Origin: Hymenopus coronatus
Taxonomy: Eukaryota > Arthropoda > Insecta > Mantodea > Hymenopodidae
DNA length: 64,000 bases
Direction of reading: 5' to 3'
Assembly (NCBI GenBank): GCA_030762935.1
Contig: CM060899.1
Span: forward strand, 65,956,501 to 66,020,500
Under the pieces are notes generated by a model, which saw only the letters and a list, made by a program, of their open reading frames with translations, was not told the DNA's origin and ran no database searches. The position numbers and the translations under genes were made by a program. Numbering within the stretch: position 1 is the stretch's first letter; each line of letters starts with the position of its first letter. Shown piece after piece: positions 20,853 to 31,400 of this stretch.

Positions 20853-21600
20853 TCTGACGTGTTCCATTCACATGACTTTCTCTACATCTCTGCAACAAAC
20901 TATTGTTAAAAAGCTTATGCTTCTATTTGCTTCATTTTAATCGAGAAAAAAATAGCAGAAATAGTCTTATTACTTGCTTCCTTGCAAATAGAAGCGAAAT
21001 AAGAGAGCACTATTGGCTAAATTGATAATAAAAACTGGTTGCTATGTAACTGAAGTTCCTTTGTTTGTGTGGACAGGAGTTGACAAATTTCTATATGAGA
21101 AAAGTATAAGTTTTTCAAAGCTGAAATAAAAAACTAGGAAAATGTCAAAACCGAGCAACACCACGAAAAAAAATATATATAACAAATTGTGTGTTTAAAG
21201 GTGCTCTACATTTTTTGTTCGGTAAGTTGTTATTCAAATCTTACGGTTTAGCAGTTATGCAAAATTCCGTAAATTTCATCCAGAATAAAGCAGTCTTCGG
21301 AGACTATTCACAGAAAATTCAAGATATACATTTTTATTTTTCAGGTAAATATCTTTAATATTCGACATTTTAATCAAAATCGTTAGAGCAATTTTTGAGA
21401 AAATTGAACTTTTCGAAAAAAGTTCCATTTAAAGGGTAGTTGGAGGTGGGGGAATTTTCTTGAAAATCTTCGTGTCGCATCCCTGGAAGATGCGAAACTT
21501 AAATACCAAGTTTGGTATTTAACGGTCTTTTCGTTTTTGAGCTATGCTGTCCACAGACATACACACACACACACACACACACACACGGACCTTTTTGTAA
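20853..21600 (+). repeat. H-repeat lacking its last ~130 bp
   Basis: Starts TCTGACGTGTTCCATTCAC and stops after the microsatellite (AC run at about 21561-21587) and CGGACCTTTTTGTAAAAA, where the next copy starts. Confidence 0.85.
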
Positions 21601-21603
21601 AAA

Positions 21604-22314
21604 TCTGATGTGTACCATTCACATGACTTTCTCTATATCCCTGTAACAAATTATTCTTAAAAAGTTTATACTTCTATTTACTATATGCTAATCAGAAAAA
21701 ATGAGCAGAAATGGTCTTATTACTTGCTTCCTTGTAAGTAGAAGCAAAATAAGGGACTACCATAGGTTAAAGTGATAGTCAAAAGCTGGTTGCTATGTCA
21801 ATGAATCTCCTTTGTTTATATGGATAGGAGTTGACAAGTTCCTGTATGAGAAAAGTATACGTTTTTCATAGCAGAAACCAAAAATAAGGAATGCCTCAAA
21901 AATGACGAACTCCACGAAAAAAAAATGTATATAATATAAATTGTGTGTTTTAACGTGCTCTACAGTTTTTGTGCAGTAAGTTTTTGTCCATCTCTTACGG
22001 TTTAGCAGTTATTCAAAATTCAGTAAAATTCATCGAGAATAAACTACTCTTCAGAGGCTATTCCCAGAAAATTCAAGATATACATTTTATTTGTCGGGTA
22101 AATATCTATAATATACGCAATTTTAATAAAAATCGTTAGAGCCACTTTTCAGAAAATCAACATTTTTGAAAAATGTTCCATGTAAAGAGTAGTTGGGGGT
22201 GGGGGGATTTTTCTCAAAATCTTCGTGTCGATCTCTGGAAGATGCGAAACTTAAATACCAAGTTTGGTAATTTACCGACTTTTCGTTTTTGAGTTATCCT
22301 GTTCACAGACGCAA

Positions 22315-22361
<47 letters not shown>

Positions 22362-22476
22362 CCCTTTTGTGAACATTTTTTGGATTCAGCGGGACCCTAA
22401 AACATATATTTCCGGTGAAATCTCGGTGCAATACCTTCTCTATACACTAAGTACATAGTACGTGTAGGGAAGGTAA
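21604..22476 (+). repeat. H-repeat, full-length, tandem partner
   Basis: Starts TCTGATGTGTACCATTCAC and ends GTGTAGGGAAGGTAA. It carries the longest AC tract of the window, about 44 bp at 22315-22358. It inserted into, or transposed from, the A-run of the preceding copy. Confidence 0.85.
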
Positions 22477-23058
22477 AAATTTGTTGTCTTCCAATCACAT
22501 GACATTGTTCAGCTGTTCCTTAAACAAACTTTCGTTACAAAAAATATTCTTGTATCTATGTCATGCTAATAGAAATAAGCAGCAGCAGAATTACTCTTAC
22601 TGCTTGCTTCCTTGTAAGTAAAAGGGAAATAAGGAAATGGACAGGCTAAAGCGATGGTCTCGTGCTTAAAACCCAATCGCTATCATTGTTTTTCTTGCCA
22701 CTAGCAATAGCCCGAAATATCTCGGAAACGGATAGCTCTACAAAAAATGTATATCACATAAATTGTATGTTTTGACGAGATCTACATTTTTTGTGCAGTA
22801 AATTTTGGTCTATCTCTTATGGTTTGCCACTTATACAAAAGTCATTCAAAAATAAGAAACCTTCAGAGCCTATTCCTATAAAATTCAAGGTGCCCATTTT
22901 ATTTGTCATGTAAGTGTCTTTGATATACGCTATTTTAATCAATATCGAAGCTGTTTATGAGAAAATAAACAATTTAAATGTTTTTTCCATCTAAAGCGTA
23001 GTTTGCGGTGGCCTATTTTCTTCAAAATCTGTGTGTCTTATCCCTAGAAGGTATTATA

Positions 23059-23944
23059 CAGGGTTACTACAAAAGAAATAGACAACTTCAACTGCCTGTA
23101 AAACAAAAACTATTAGAGATAGCAACCTAATTATTTTGGAGGTATGTTGAGAAACTCTCAAAGTTTTGTTTGTTATTATTGGTAACGCTGTAATGTTTTG
23201 TTTGTTGTTGCAGAAGCTGAAACGGCGGAAAATCCTGTGGAAAAGGCATATTGCGTGTTGGAATTTGCTAGAACGCAATCAGCAACTGTTGTCCAACGAC
23301 ATTTTAGAACACGTTACCACAAAACGCCACCGACTAGACAGTCAATCTACGACTGGTATAGAAACTTCGAGACAACGGGATGTTTGTGCAAAGGGAAGAG
23401 CTCGGGAAGACCAAGAGTTTCGGAAGAAAACGTTGAACGTGTTCGTTCTGCCTACATAAGAAGCCCACAGAAATGGACATCTAGGGCAAGCATGCAATTA
23501 CAAATTCCACAGCAAACTGTATGTAAAATCTTGCGGAAGCGACTGCACATGATGCCTTACAGATTACAGATGTTGCAGTTTCTGAGTGAAGAAGATAAGG
23601 TCATACGGCGTGACTTTTGCATCGACATGTTGCGACATGATGAAGACGATGCTGGTTCTTGTGAGCGCATCATTTCATTTTTGTGGTAACGTGTTCTAAA
23701 ATGTCGTTGGACAACAGTTGCTGATTGCGTTCTAGCAAATTCCAACACGCAATATGCCTTTTCCACAGGATTTTCCGCCGTTTTAGCTTCTGCAACAACA
23801 AACAAAACACTACAGCGTTACCAATAGTAACAAACAAAACTTTGAGAGCTTTTCAACATACCTCCAAAATAATTAGGTTGCTATCTCTAATAGTTTTTGT
23901 TTTACAGGCAGTTGAAGTTGTCTATTTCTTTTGTAGTAACCCTG
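23059..23944 (+). mobile_element. Fold-back DNA transposon with duplicated transposase N-terminus
   Basis: Begins CAGGGTTACTACAAAAG and ends with its reverse complement CTTTTGTAGTAACCCTG. The inverted arms are about 260 bp (23059-23321 and 23687-23944), nearly identical, and each contains not only the terminus but also the start of the transposase coding region (VEKAYCVLEFARTQSATVVQ). The unique centre (about 23322-23686) encodes only the rest of the DNA-binding region. TA precedes the left end; the right flank reads TT, so the target duplication is imperfect or mutated. It lies inside an H copy. Confidence 0.8.
23198..23689 (+). pseudogene. Truncated transposase: DNA-binding domains only
   Basis: A 163-codon open frame without an upstream in-frame ATG; its first methionine lies well inside, in HMMPYRL. 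The sequence just before the frame, TTTGTTTGTTGTTGCAG, resembles a splice acceptor. It shows a DUF4817 helix-turn-helix region (NPVEKAYCVLEFARTQSATV to IYDWYRNFETTGCL), a SSGRPRVSEENVERVR hinge, and a second helix-turn-helix (RASMQLQIPQQTVCKILRKR, then PYRLQMLQFL). It stops about where the catalytic domain should begin (ERIISFLW). All three catalytic aspartates are gone. If made, it could only bind DNA. Confidence 0.65.
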
Positions 23945-24127
23945 TTTTTAATTACCAAGTTTTACCGCCTTTTCGTTTTCGGATGCATACAGACGTGTTT
24001 GTGAATTTTTTAGGGGTTCATTGGACCTTAAAACGTGAATTTCCAGTGAAATCTCATTATAAAGTTTTAGGTGGAATGCAATACCTTCTCTACCTATGTA
24101 ATATGTATTAAGTAGAGAAAATAAAAA

Positions 24128-24520
24128 TTCATGGTTTACACTATTTGTCATATGAACTCTTAAGCATGTGGTATTTTAAGCAAAATTGTTAGCTATTTTT
24201 GGAAAAACACAATTTTGATAACTTTTCTAATAATAAGTACTCTGAGAGAATAATTTTGCACTTGCAAAAGTATTGCTGGAAATATGATGAAATTAATATC
24301 TGGTTTGTTATTTAAACTACTTTTCGTTATTGAATTATCTGGTTCACACACAGACACACACTCTGGCTCTCTCTCTCTCTCTCTCTCTCTCTCTACCTCA
24401 TAGACACACCATACGCACACGTACGATTTTCTAAAAATGTTTTTTAGGGCTTAGGAGTCTTCAAAAGAGGCATTTTCGATGAAACCTCGGATTCATTTTT
24501 TGGGTAGAATGCAGTACCAC
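24128..24520 (+). repeat. H-repeat fragment with CT microsatellite
   Basis: Diverged middle and later part (AAGCAAAATTGTTAGC, TTCTCATAGG-less) up to GAAACCTCGGATTCATTTTTTG. The usual CA tract is replaced by CT repeats at about 24361-24394. The palindrome is missing. Confidence 0.6.
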
Positions 24521-24545
24521 GGACGTGATAAATAAATTAATAAAG

Positions 24546-24985
24546 GATAGGTAGAGTCAGACTGAAAAATTCTATGCCATAGCAGGGATTTGAACCACGG
24601 AAATCCCGATCTGTATTCGGTTGCTCTGACACTGAGCTACCATGGCAACATGCTGGCATAGCATTTAATTTCTCAACTGTATTATGGCCCAATACCAATT
24701 GGCTATACTATGAATCCTGGGACTTAAAGTACTTACAACATTGTAAGTCGCCATTGCGGTTGTCATCTCAAAATAATTTGAGATCACCATGCGGTTTACC
24801 GGGAAGCATGCGAGTCAGTTGAGAAATTCAATGCTATGCCAGCATGTTGTCATGGTATCTCAGTGGTAGAACAACCGGCTAGAGATCGGGATATACGTGG
24901 TTTAAATCCCGGCTATGGCATTGAATTTTTCAGTCTGACTCTACCTATCCAACTCCTGTCCTACACACGGCCTGTGTGAAAAAAC
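24546..24985. mobile_element. Inverted pair of tRNA-derived SINEs, family 4
   Basis: The left copy (24546-24682) reads on the reverse strand and the right copy (about 24815-24985) on the forward strand. Each has a tRNA-like head: GGTAGCTCAGTGTCAGAGCA and GGTTCAAATCCC on the left, GGTATCTCAGTGGTAGAACA and GGTTTAAATCCCGGC on the right. A shared body reads CTATGGCATTGAATTTTTC and CTGACTCTACCTATCC. The homology continues past the tRNA-like heads into CAGCATGTTG and AGTTGAGAAATTCAATGC, so the arms are about 135 bp around a core of about 130 bp. The right copy's 3' end reads ACACACGGCCTGTGTGAA. Confidence 0.7.
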
Positions 24986-25656
24986 AATTAATCCTATACC
25001 AAACTAATAAAGCTTTCAAAAGCTATACAAAACAAACAAAAAGTATGTAGAGAAAGTCATATGAATGTTAGGAGATACCCTTTGTTTCTCATCTGCGAGA
25101 ACTGTTCGTAAATAGAATGACTTGCTGACATGTTTAACCCAATTTGGCAAAATAAAAAGAAGTGTAAAGCTACTTATAAAATGCAGTGTGAAAAGCTAAA
25201 GAATTTGCAGCAGAAGTAACAGAAAATGTTTGAACGATGAGCATGCAGACACACTAGAACCGAAAAAGTTTCCATTCTCTGCTCCAAAGTTCTGAAAATG
25301 GGCTTTGTGTTCAAAACAGTGTGTAAAATGACCGAAGTTCAGTTTATCCACAAGAGAACTAGAAAGCTTTATTCCTTAAGGATTTGTTACTCTTCTATTT
25401 CAGAATTACAAAATCCATACACGCTTCAAGCATCAATGCAAATGAGTATTTTAAGAAGGACGGGTTTTCTTGGAAGATACTTAACATAAATGCCAAGTTT
25501 AGTTTTAACCCACTTTTCGTTTGAGAGTTTAAATCACACGTCCGACAACTTAAGGGTAGTCAATATGCCCTATACTCGCAAACTTAATATTTGACCCATT
25601 ATCTCAGCAAATATTTAAGTTAATGTGCTAAATTTTCAAGGTATATTCAACGAGAA
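24986..25656. other. Mostly unassigned, small H pieces
   Basis: H-like pieces at about 25041-25070 (GTAGAGAAAGTCATATGAATG, reverse sense) and 25465-25530 (TTGGAAGATACTTAACAT, forward). 25555-25656 is shared with 18230-18330. The remainder, including a 63-codon frame at 25298-25489, is not recognised. Confidence 0.4.
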
Positions 25657-25954
25657 ATGGAAATGGCCTGTTATTTATGGACGCTCTTTAACTGCTTTGG
25701 TTCTCAGCGTCCCATTCTATATTGGGCGTGAAAGATCGCTTAATTTTGCTCAGAGGCCTCTCTTATCAGGCTTGAGGTTCTTTTACGTGCCGTAAATCTA
25801 CGACACGGGACCCACAGCTGTACTTCCCTTCCGAAGGAAGCCATGCTAAGGATTTTTACGCCCGAAAAAAATCCATCGTCCTCCGCTGGGTTTGAACCCG
25901 CGACCTTGGGTATATGAAGTTAGCATGGTAACCATTACACCACGGAGGGCGACT
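25657..25954 (-). mobile_element. tRNA-derived SINE, family 2, copy 2, with target duplication
   Basis: Flanked by a perfect 13-bp direct repeat TATTCAACGAGAA (25644-25656 and 25955-25967), the hallmark of LINE-mediated retroposition. The reverse strand has the tRNA-like head CCCTCCGTGGTGTAATGGTT (box A) and GCGGGTTCAAACCC (box B), then the body shared with 6036-6318 and a tail ending CCATTTCCATTT without a long A-run. Confidence 0.9.
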
Positions 25955-25990
25955 TATTCAACGAGAAGTAAATAAAGTAAAGTAAATAGC

Positions 25991-26668
25991 TTTTTTTACT
26001 TTCTCTAAACGTACTATGTACATAGTGTATAGAGGAAGATTTGTATTCCACCCAAAAAGTCGATACCGCGATTTAGTCGGAAATACATATTTTAGGATCC
26101 CCTGTAACAAAAAAAAAAAAAAAAAAAAAAGCATTTTCAGAAAAAGGTCCATGTGTCCGTGTGACTGTGAACACGATAACTCAAAAACTAAAAGTCGGTA
26201 AAATGCCAAGCTTGGTATTTCAGTTCGGCATCTTCCAGGGATGCGACACGAAGATTTTGACAAAAATCCCCAAATTACCCTTTAAATGGAATGATTTTAA
26301 AAATGTTTGATTTTCTCGATTAAAATATCATATATCAAAGATATTTGCCTGACAATTGCAGTATATATCTTGAATTTTCTGGGAATATACTCTGAAGACT
26401 ACTTATTCTGGATGAGTTTTACGGAATTTTGCATAACTGCTAAACCGTAAGAGAAGGACATAAGCTTACCACACAAAAAATATAGAGCACGTTATAACAC
26501 ACAATTTACGTAATATACAGTTTTTTCATGGAGTTGGTCATTTTTGAGATATTCCTTGTTTTTGGTTTTGGCTTTGAAAAACTTATACTTTTCTCTTATA
26601 CTTGTAAACTCCTGTCCATACAAACAAAGGATCTTGTAAACTTCAGTCACATAGCAACCAGCTTTTAT
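25991..26668 (-). repeat. H-repeat, truncated at the TCTGATGTG side
   Basis: Palindrome CGTACTATGTACATAGTG, then an A-run of about 24 at 26107-26130 where others have a short one. It ends after CACATAGCAACCAGCTTTTA, about 200 bp before the normal end. Confidence 0.85.
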
Positions 26669-26837
26669 GAAAAACTCATTTCCCGTTAAGGAGCAAATGA
26701 GTACCAAAGTCATATTCACCTTTCTGTTTATTTTTGCATAAATCAAGACTTTTAATCCTGGTATACGTTTTACGAAGATTTTTAGGCATTTATAACAATA
26801 AAATAGATTATTATAAAAGCTGCACCCTTAATGAACC

Positions 26838-26925
26838 TACATAGTAGACACAGAAGTTATTGTATTCCACAAGAATTCAAGACGGGGATATGTATGTTTT
26901 CAGACACCCTGAATCCAAAGCATCT
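26838..26925 (-). repeat. H-repeat fragment
   Basis: TTATTGTATTCCACAAGAAT to ACACCCTGAATCCAAAG, the segment just inside the palindromic end. The opposite-sense copy starts a few bases later. Confidence 0.65.
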
Positions 26926-26932
26926 TATGTGT

Positions 26933-27735
26933 AGGTACCGTCCAAATGACTTTCTCTACATCTCTGCAACAAATTATAGTTAAAAAGCGTATGCCTCTCT
27001 TTACTTCATGCTAATAGAGAAAATATTAGCAGAAATAGTCTTATTACTTGCTTCCTTGTAAGTAGAAGCGAAATATGGGAGCATTTAGGTTAAAGTGAAG
27101 CCATAAGCTGGTTGCTAGGTGACTGAAGTTCCTTTGTTTCTATGGACAAGAGTTGACCAATTCCTGTATGAGAAAAGTAAAGTATTTAATAGCTAAAACC
27201 AACAGCAAGGAAAATCTAAAAAATGATCAACTCCACGAAAAAATATTTATATAACAGAAATTGTGTGCTTTAACAGGCGCTGCAAGAATTTGTCTATCTC
27301 TTACGGTATACTAGTTATGCAAAATTCATCCAGGATAAACAGATCTTTAGAAGCTGTTCCCAGAAATATCAAGATGTACGTCTTATTTGTGATGCAAATG
27401 GCTCTAATCAAAATGTTGGATCAATTTTTAAAAACAAAATTTTCCAAAATTTTTCCATGGTAGTTAGGAGTGGAGGATTTTCTTGAAAATTTTTGTGTCT
27501 CATCTATGCAAGATACTAAACTTAAATACTTAGTTTGGTGTTTAACGGTCTTTTTGTTTTTGAACTGTTGTCCACAGACACACACACACATGAATCTTTT
27601 TCTGAAACTGTTTTTTTTTGATTCAGGGGGTCCTAAAACATGTATTTCCGGTGAAATTTCGGTATCGAATTTTTGGGTGCATTACAATAGCTTCTCTATA
27701 CACTATGTACATTGTACGTATAGAGACAGTAAAAA
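26933..27735 (+). repeat. H-repeat, near full-length
   Basis: Starts TCTTATGTGTAGGTACCGTC and ends CACTATGTACATTGTACG with TATAGAGACAGTAAAA. A stretch of about 70 bp around the GATTTTGATTAAAATATCG block is deleted. Confidence 0.85.
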
Positions 27736-28138
27736 TAATCTTTACAAATTAATTTTATTTGTAGAATAGTTAATATAAATTCATATCAGGTTCTTACATA
27801 TCAGAAATTGAACATTATTAATTTCTTCTATCACATTCTCCTAGAATATAGCGACCCCCGCCAAAAATATCATTCCATATTCTAACTTGTCTAATGCCAA
27901 TAAACCGTTAGAGGGAGCCGAGTGCTGATGACTAATGGTCTGTACATTAGCAGATGTTGTTAATGTATCATAAGTCACACAATAAAACGAATTAATGGGA
28001 CATGAAAGCACCTGTGAGGTAACAGGCAGTGTATGGGCGTTTCCTGTTATTTATCGTGGAAATCTTCCACGCCCTGCTGGTGAAAATGTCCCAGAGTTCA
28101 AGAAAGAACAGGTATTTGACCCGTTAAAACATAAAACA
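27736..28138. other. Unassigned sequence
   Basis: About 400 bp without recognisable repeats. A 66-codon frame starting at 27995 has no motif and ends inside the adjoining H copy. Confidence 0.4.
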
Positions 28139-28985
28139 TCTGGCGTGTTCAATTGGCATGCCTTTCTCTACATCTCTGTAACAAAATATTGTTAAAAAGT
28201 TTATACTTCTATTTACTTCATGTTAATCGAGAAAAAAATAGCACGAATAGTCTTATTACTTGCTTCCTTGTAAGCAGAAGCGAAATAAGGGAGTACCATA
28301 GGTTAAAGTGATATTCAAAAGCTGTTTGCTATGTGACTGAAGTTCCTTTGTTTGTATGGACAGGAGTTGACAAATTGCTGTATGAGAAAAGCGTAAGTTT
28401 TTAAAGATGAAACAAAAAATAAGGAATATCTAAGGAATGTTCATCTCAACGAAAAAAATGTATATAATATAAATTGTGTGTTTTAACGTGTTCTACATTT
28501 TGTGTGGTAAATTTTAGTCCAACTCTTACGGTTTAGCAGTTATGCAACATTTTGTAAAATTCATCGAGAATAAAGTAATCTTCAGAGGCTATTCTCAGAT
28601 TACTCAAGATATACATTTTCTTGGTCAGGTAAGTATCTTTAATGTACGGTATTTTAACCATAAGAGCCATTAGTGAATACAAAATTTTCGAAAAAAAGTT
28701 CCATGTAAAGGTTAGTTGGGGGTGAGGGATTTTCTTGAAAAGCTTCTTGTCGCACCCTTGGAAGAAAACAAACTTAAATACCAAGTTTGGTATTCAATAG
28801 TCTTTTCGTTTTTGAGCTATGCTGTCCACAGACACGCACACAGACCTTTTTGTAAAAATACTTCTTATTTTGGAATCAGGAGGATGCAAAGTATTTATTT
28901 CCGGTGAAATCTCAGTATCGAATTTTAGGGTGGAATGCAATACCTTCTCTATACACTATGTACAAAGTATAGGTAGAGAAAGTAA
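28139..28985 (+). repeat. H-repeat, full-length
   Basis: Starts TCTGGCGTGTTCAATTGGCA and ends CACTATGTACAAAGTATAGG with TAGAGAAAGTAAAAA. Confidence 0.85.
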
Positions 28986-28989
28986 AAAG

Positions 28990-29255
28990 AAGGAATAGTT
29001 AAGACTGGCCAAGATGATTTACCCTGTAAAAGGTCCTTTCTAAGATAAGAGCTGAAAACCGATTAACAGGCTTGAAGACGTAAGAGCTCCAAATCAAGTT
29101 GCAGGCCAGAGATGGAGTGCCTCAAAGAAAACAAACCGCTAACCTTCTGGTATAGAGCTTTGCCTTAAAGGTTGCAGGAGTAAAACCCTATTATATAATC
29201 CTAATGCAACACAAGATGCGCAAATAGCTAGTCATAAAACATTTTATGAAGTTTG
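28990..29255 (+). repeat. Inverted repeat E, left arm
   Basis: Reverse-complementary to 31000-31265 with good similarity over about 250 bp. Blocks: CTTTCTAAGATAAGAGCTGA, AAAACCGATTAACAG, CAAGTTGCAGGCCAG and ATGGAGTGCCTCAAAGAAAA. No protein motif is visible in any frame. The arms are about 1.7 kb apart. Confidence 0.7.
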
Positions 29256-29517
29256 AAAGGTTAGATGTCAGGATACCCAACTGTGAAAAAGCTAAATTCT
29301 ACAAATTTGCTTGGGTTGAATTGAAACTTTAACACAGCGATTGCAGTATTAAGAATATTTTACATGCTGATTTTTACATCTTTGTTCATAAAAGTTCCTG
29401 TAATATTAACGTATATATAATTAAATCATTCAACACGATGTAATTTCAGGTTCAGAAATAATACTTTGCAGTTATACTGATAAATACAGTATTGGTGAAT
29501 TGGTGAGATTAAATTTT

Positions 29518-30117
29518 TATCCTTTTTACCCTTTAAATGGAACATTTTTCAAAAATTTTGATTTTATTAAAAATGGCTCCAACGATTTCGATTAAATTAT
29601 CGTATATTAAAGGTATTTATCTGCCAAATAAAATCTATATCTTGAATTTTCTGGGAATATCGTCTGAAGACTGTTTTATTCTGGATGAATTTTACGGAAC
29701 TTTGCTTAATTGCTAAACCGTAAGAGGTGGATAAAAGCTTATAACACAAAAATGTAGAGCACATTAAAACACCTAATTTATGACATACACAATTTTTTCA
29801 TGGAGTTGATCGTTTTTGAGATATCGCTTGTTTTTTTTTTTCAGCTTTGAAAAACTTATATTTTTCCCATACAGGAGTTTGTCAACTCGTGATCATACAA
29901 AAAAGGAAATTCAGCCACATAGCAACCACCTTTGACTATCACTTTAACCTAGGGTACTCTCTTATTTCGCTTCTACTTACAAGGAAGCAAGTAATAAGAC
30001 TATTTCTGCCAATTTTTTCTCGATTAGCATGAAGTAAATAGAAGCATAAGCTTTTTAACAATAATTTGTTGCAGAGATGTGGACAAAGTCATGTGAATGG
30101 AACACATCAGACTTTTT
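29518..30117 (-). repeat. H-repeat, TCTGATGTG-side two thirds
   Basis: Starts at TTTTTACCCTTTAAATGGAA, so the palindromic end and microsatellite are missing, and ends ACACATCAGACTTTTTC. It lies between the two arms of repeat E. Confidence 0.85.
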
Positions 30118-30344
30118 CACATCTTATTTATCAAGACTCTTGGCTATGATGTGGCTAGTTTTGTGTTCAGAAAAAGGCTTTTGAACCACCTGAGATACAC
30201 CAGCATGAAAGTAAACTAGAATATTCAACATATTAGTCATACTGTCCAAATTCAGAGGTATTTAGTGGCCAATATATTTAGACAATTCACCCTAAGGGCC
30301 ACACACTAAAATGTGTTACTCAAATATATTTAGCACTTAAAAAA
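30118..30344 (+). repeat. Repeat E extension
   Basis: The stretch about 30128-30215 (ATCAAGACTCTTGGCTATGA, GAAAAAGGCTTTTGAACCAC) is similar to 31270-31355 in the same orientation. This suggests that a second, shorter repeat overlaps the repeat E system. The remainder is unassigned. Confidence 0.5.
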
Positions 30345-30972
30345 TCTGATGTGTTCCATTCACATTACTTGAAAGCTTCAAGCTAATCGAGAAAAAATGA
30401 ACAGCAATTGTTTTATTATTTGTTTCCTTATACGTAGAAGGAAATAAGGGAATACACTATGCTAAAGCGATAGTCACATGTTTTCAAATATGGTTGCTAT
30501 GTGATTGAATTTCCTTTGTGTAGCCAGAAGTTGATAAAAGTAGAGGTATTTTAAATCTGAAACCAATAAAAACCAGCTTTAACCAGTTTTACATTTTTTG
30601 TTAAGTTAGCTTTTCTCTATCTCTTCTGTTTACCAGTTGCACAAAATTCAGTAAAATTCATCCAGAATAAAGAGGTATTCAGAGGCTATTTCCAGAAAAT
30701 TTATCATATACATTTTGTCATTTAGATATTTTTAATACATGATAGCTCAATTATTTTTGAGAAATCAAGGTTTTCGAATTTTTTCCATATATAGGGTAGT
30801 TTGGGGTATTCACAGACACGCGGACATATGGACACATACACGGACCTTTTTCTAAATTTTATTTTGAAAACAGGAGCACTAAAACATGTATTTCCACTGA
30901 AATATCGGTATAGAATATTTGGAGGATTGTATTACCTCCTCTATCTAGTGCGATGCACTAGGTAGAGATGGC
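30345..30972 (+). repeat. H-repeat, second subfamily with deletions
   Basis: Starts TCTGATGTGTTCCATTCACA and ends CTAGTGCGATGCACTAGG with TAGAGATGG. This palindrome has a different core sequence but remains self-complementary, as if structure rather than sequence were kept. Confidence 0.8.
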
Positions 30973-30999
30973 ATCTAATCTTGTAAGGTTACTCAGGGC

Positions 31000-31400
31000 T
31001 TTAGGTGGCTTTAAACCACAAAATGTTTAATGAGTAGCATTTGCTCATCTTGTGGAAGATCGGGATTATATAGCAAGGTTTTACTCCTGCAAAGCTCTAT
31101 ACCACAAGGTGAGCGGTTTATTTTCTTTGAGGCACTCCATCACTGGCCTGCAACTTGATTTCGAGCTCTTACGTCTTCAAGACTGTTAATCGGTTTTCAG
31201 CTCTTATCTCAGAAAGGACCTTCTACAGGGTAAAGGAGCTTGACCAGATTAACTCCCTCTTTTTCATCTCTATGCATCAAGACTTATGGCAAAGGTGTAC
31301 TTAATTCTGTGTTCATTAAAAGGTTTTTGGAACATCTGCGACATACCAGCTTTGGTATACTAGGGGCGTTCAATAAGGCCTTATAAATAAATAGAAAAAA
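31000..31400 (-). repeat. Inverted repeat E, right arm and extension
   Basis: 31000-31265 is the inverted partner of 28990-29255. 31266-31355 resembles 30128-30215. At 31368-31385 lies GGGGCGTTCAATAAGGCC, which resembles the terminus of mariner-A elements (see 8258-8304 and 36285-36335). Confidence 0.65.

Larger units (their letters stand above)
22488..24124 (+). repeat. H-repeat split by a fold-back transposon
   Basis: Left part 22488-23058 (TCCAATCACATGACATTG start, diverged) and right part 23945-24124 (TTAATTACCAAGTTTTACCG to AAGTAGAGAAAATAAAA). Joining the parts restores the usual order GGAAGATACTAAACTTAAATACC, so the 886-bp element between them is a later insertion. Confidence 0.75.

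Noticed and set aside
22315..22358. AC tract as an independent feature of interest
   Set aside because: Every reasonably complete H copy has a CA-type tract at this place; it is part of the family.
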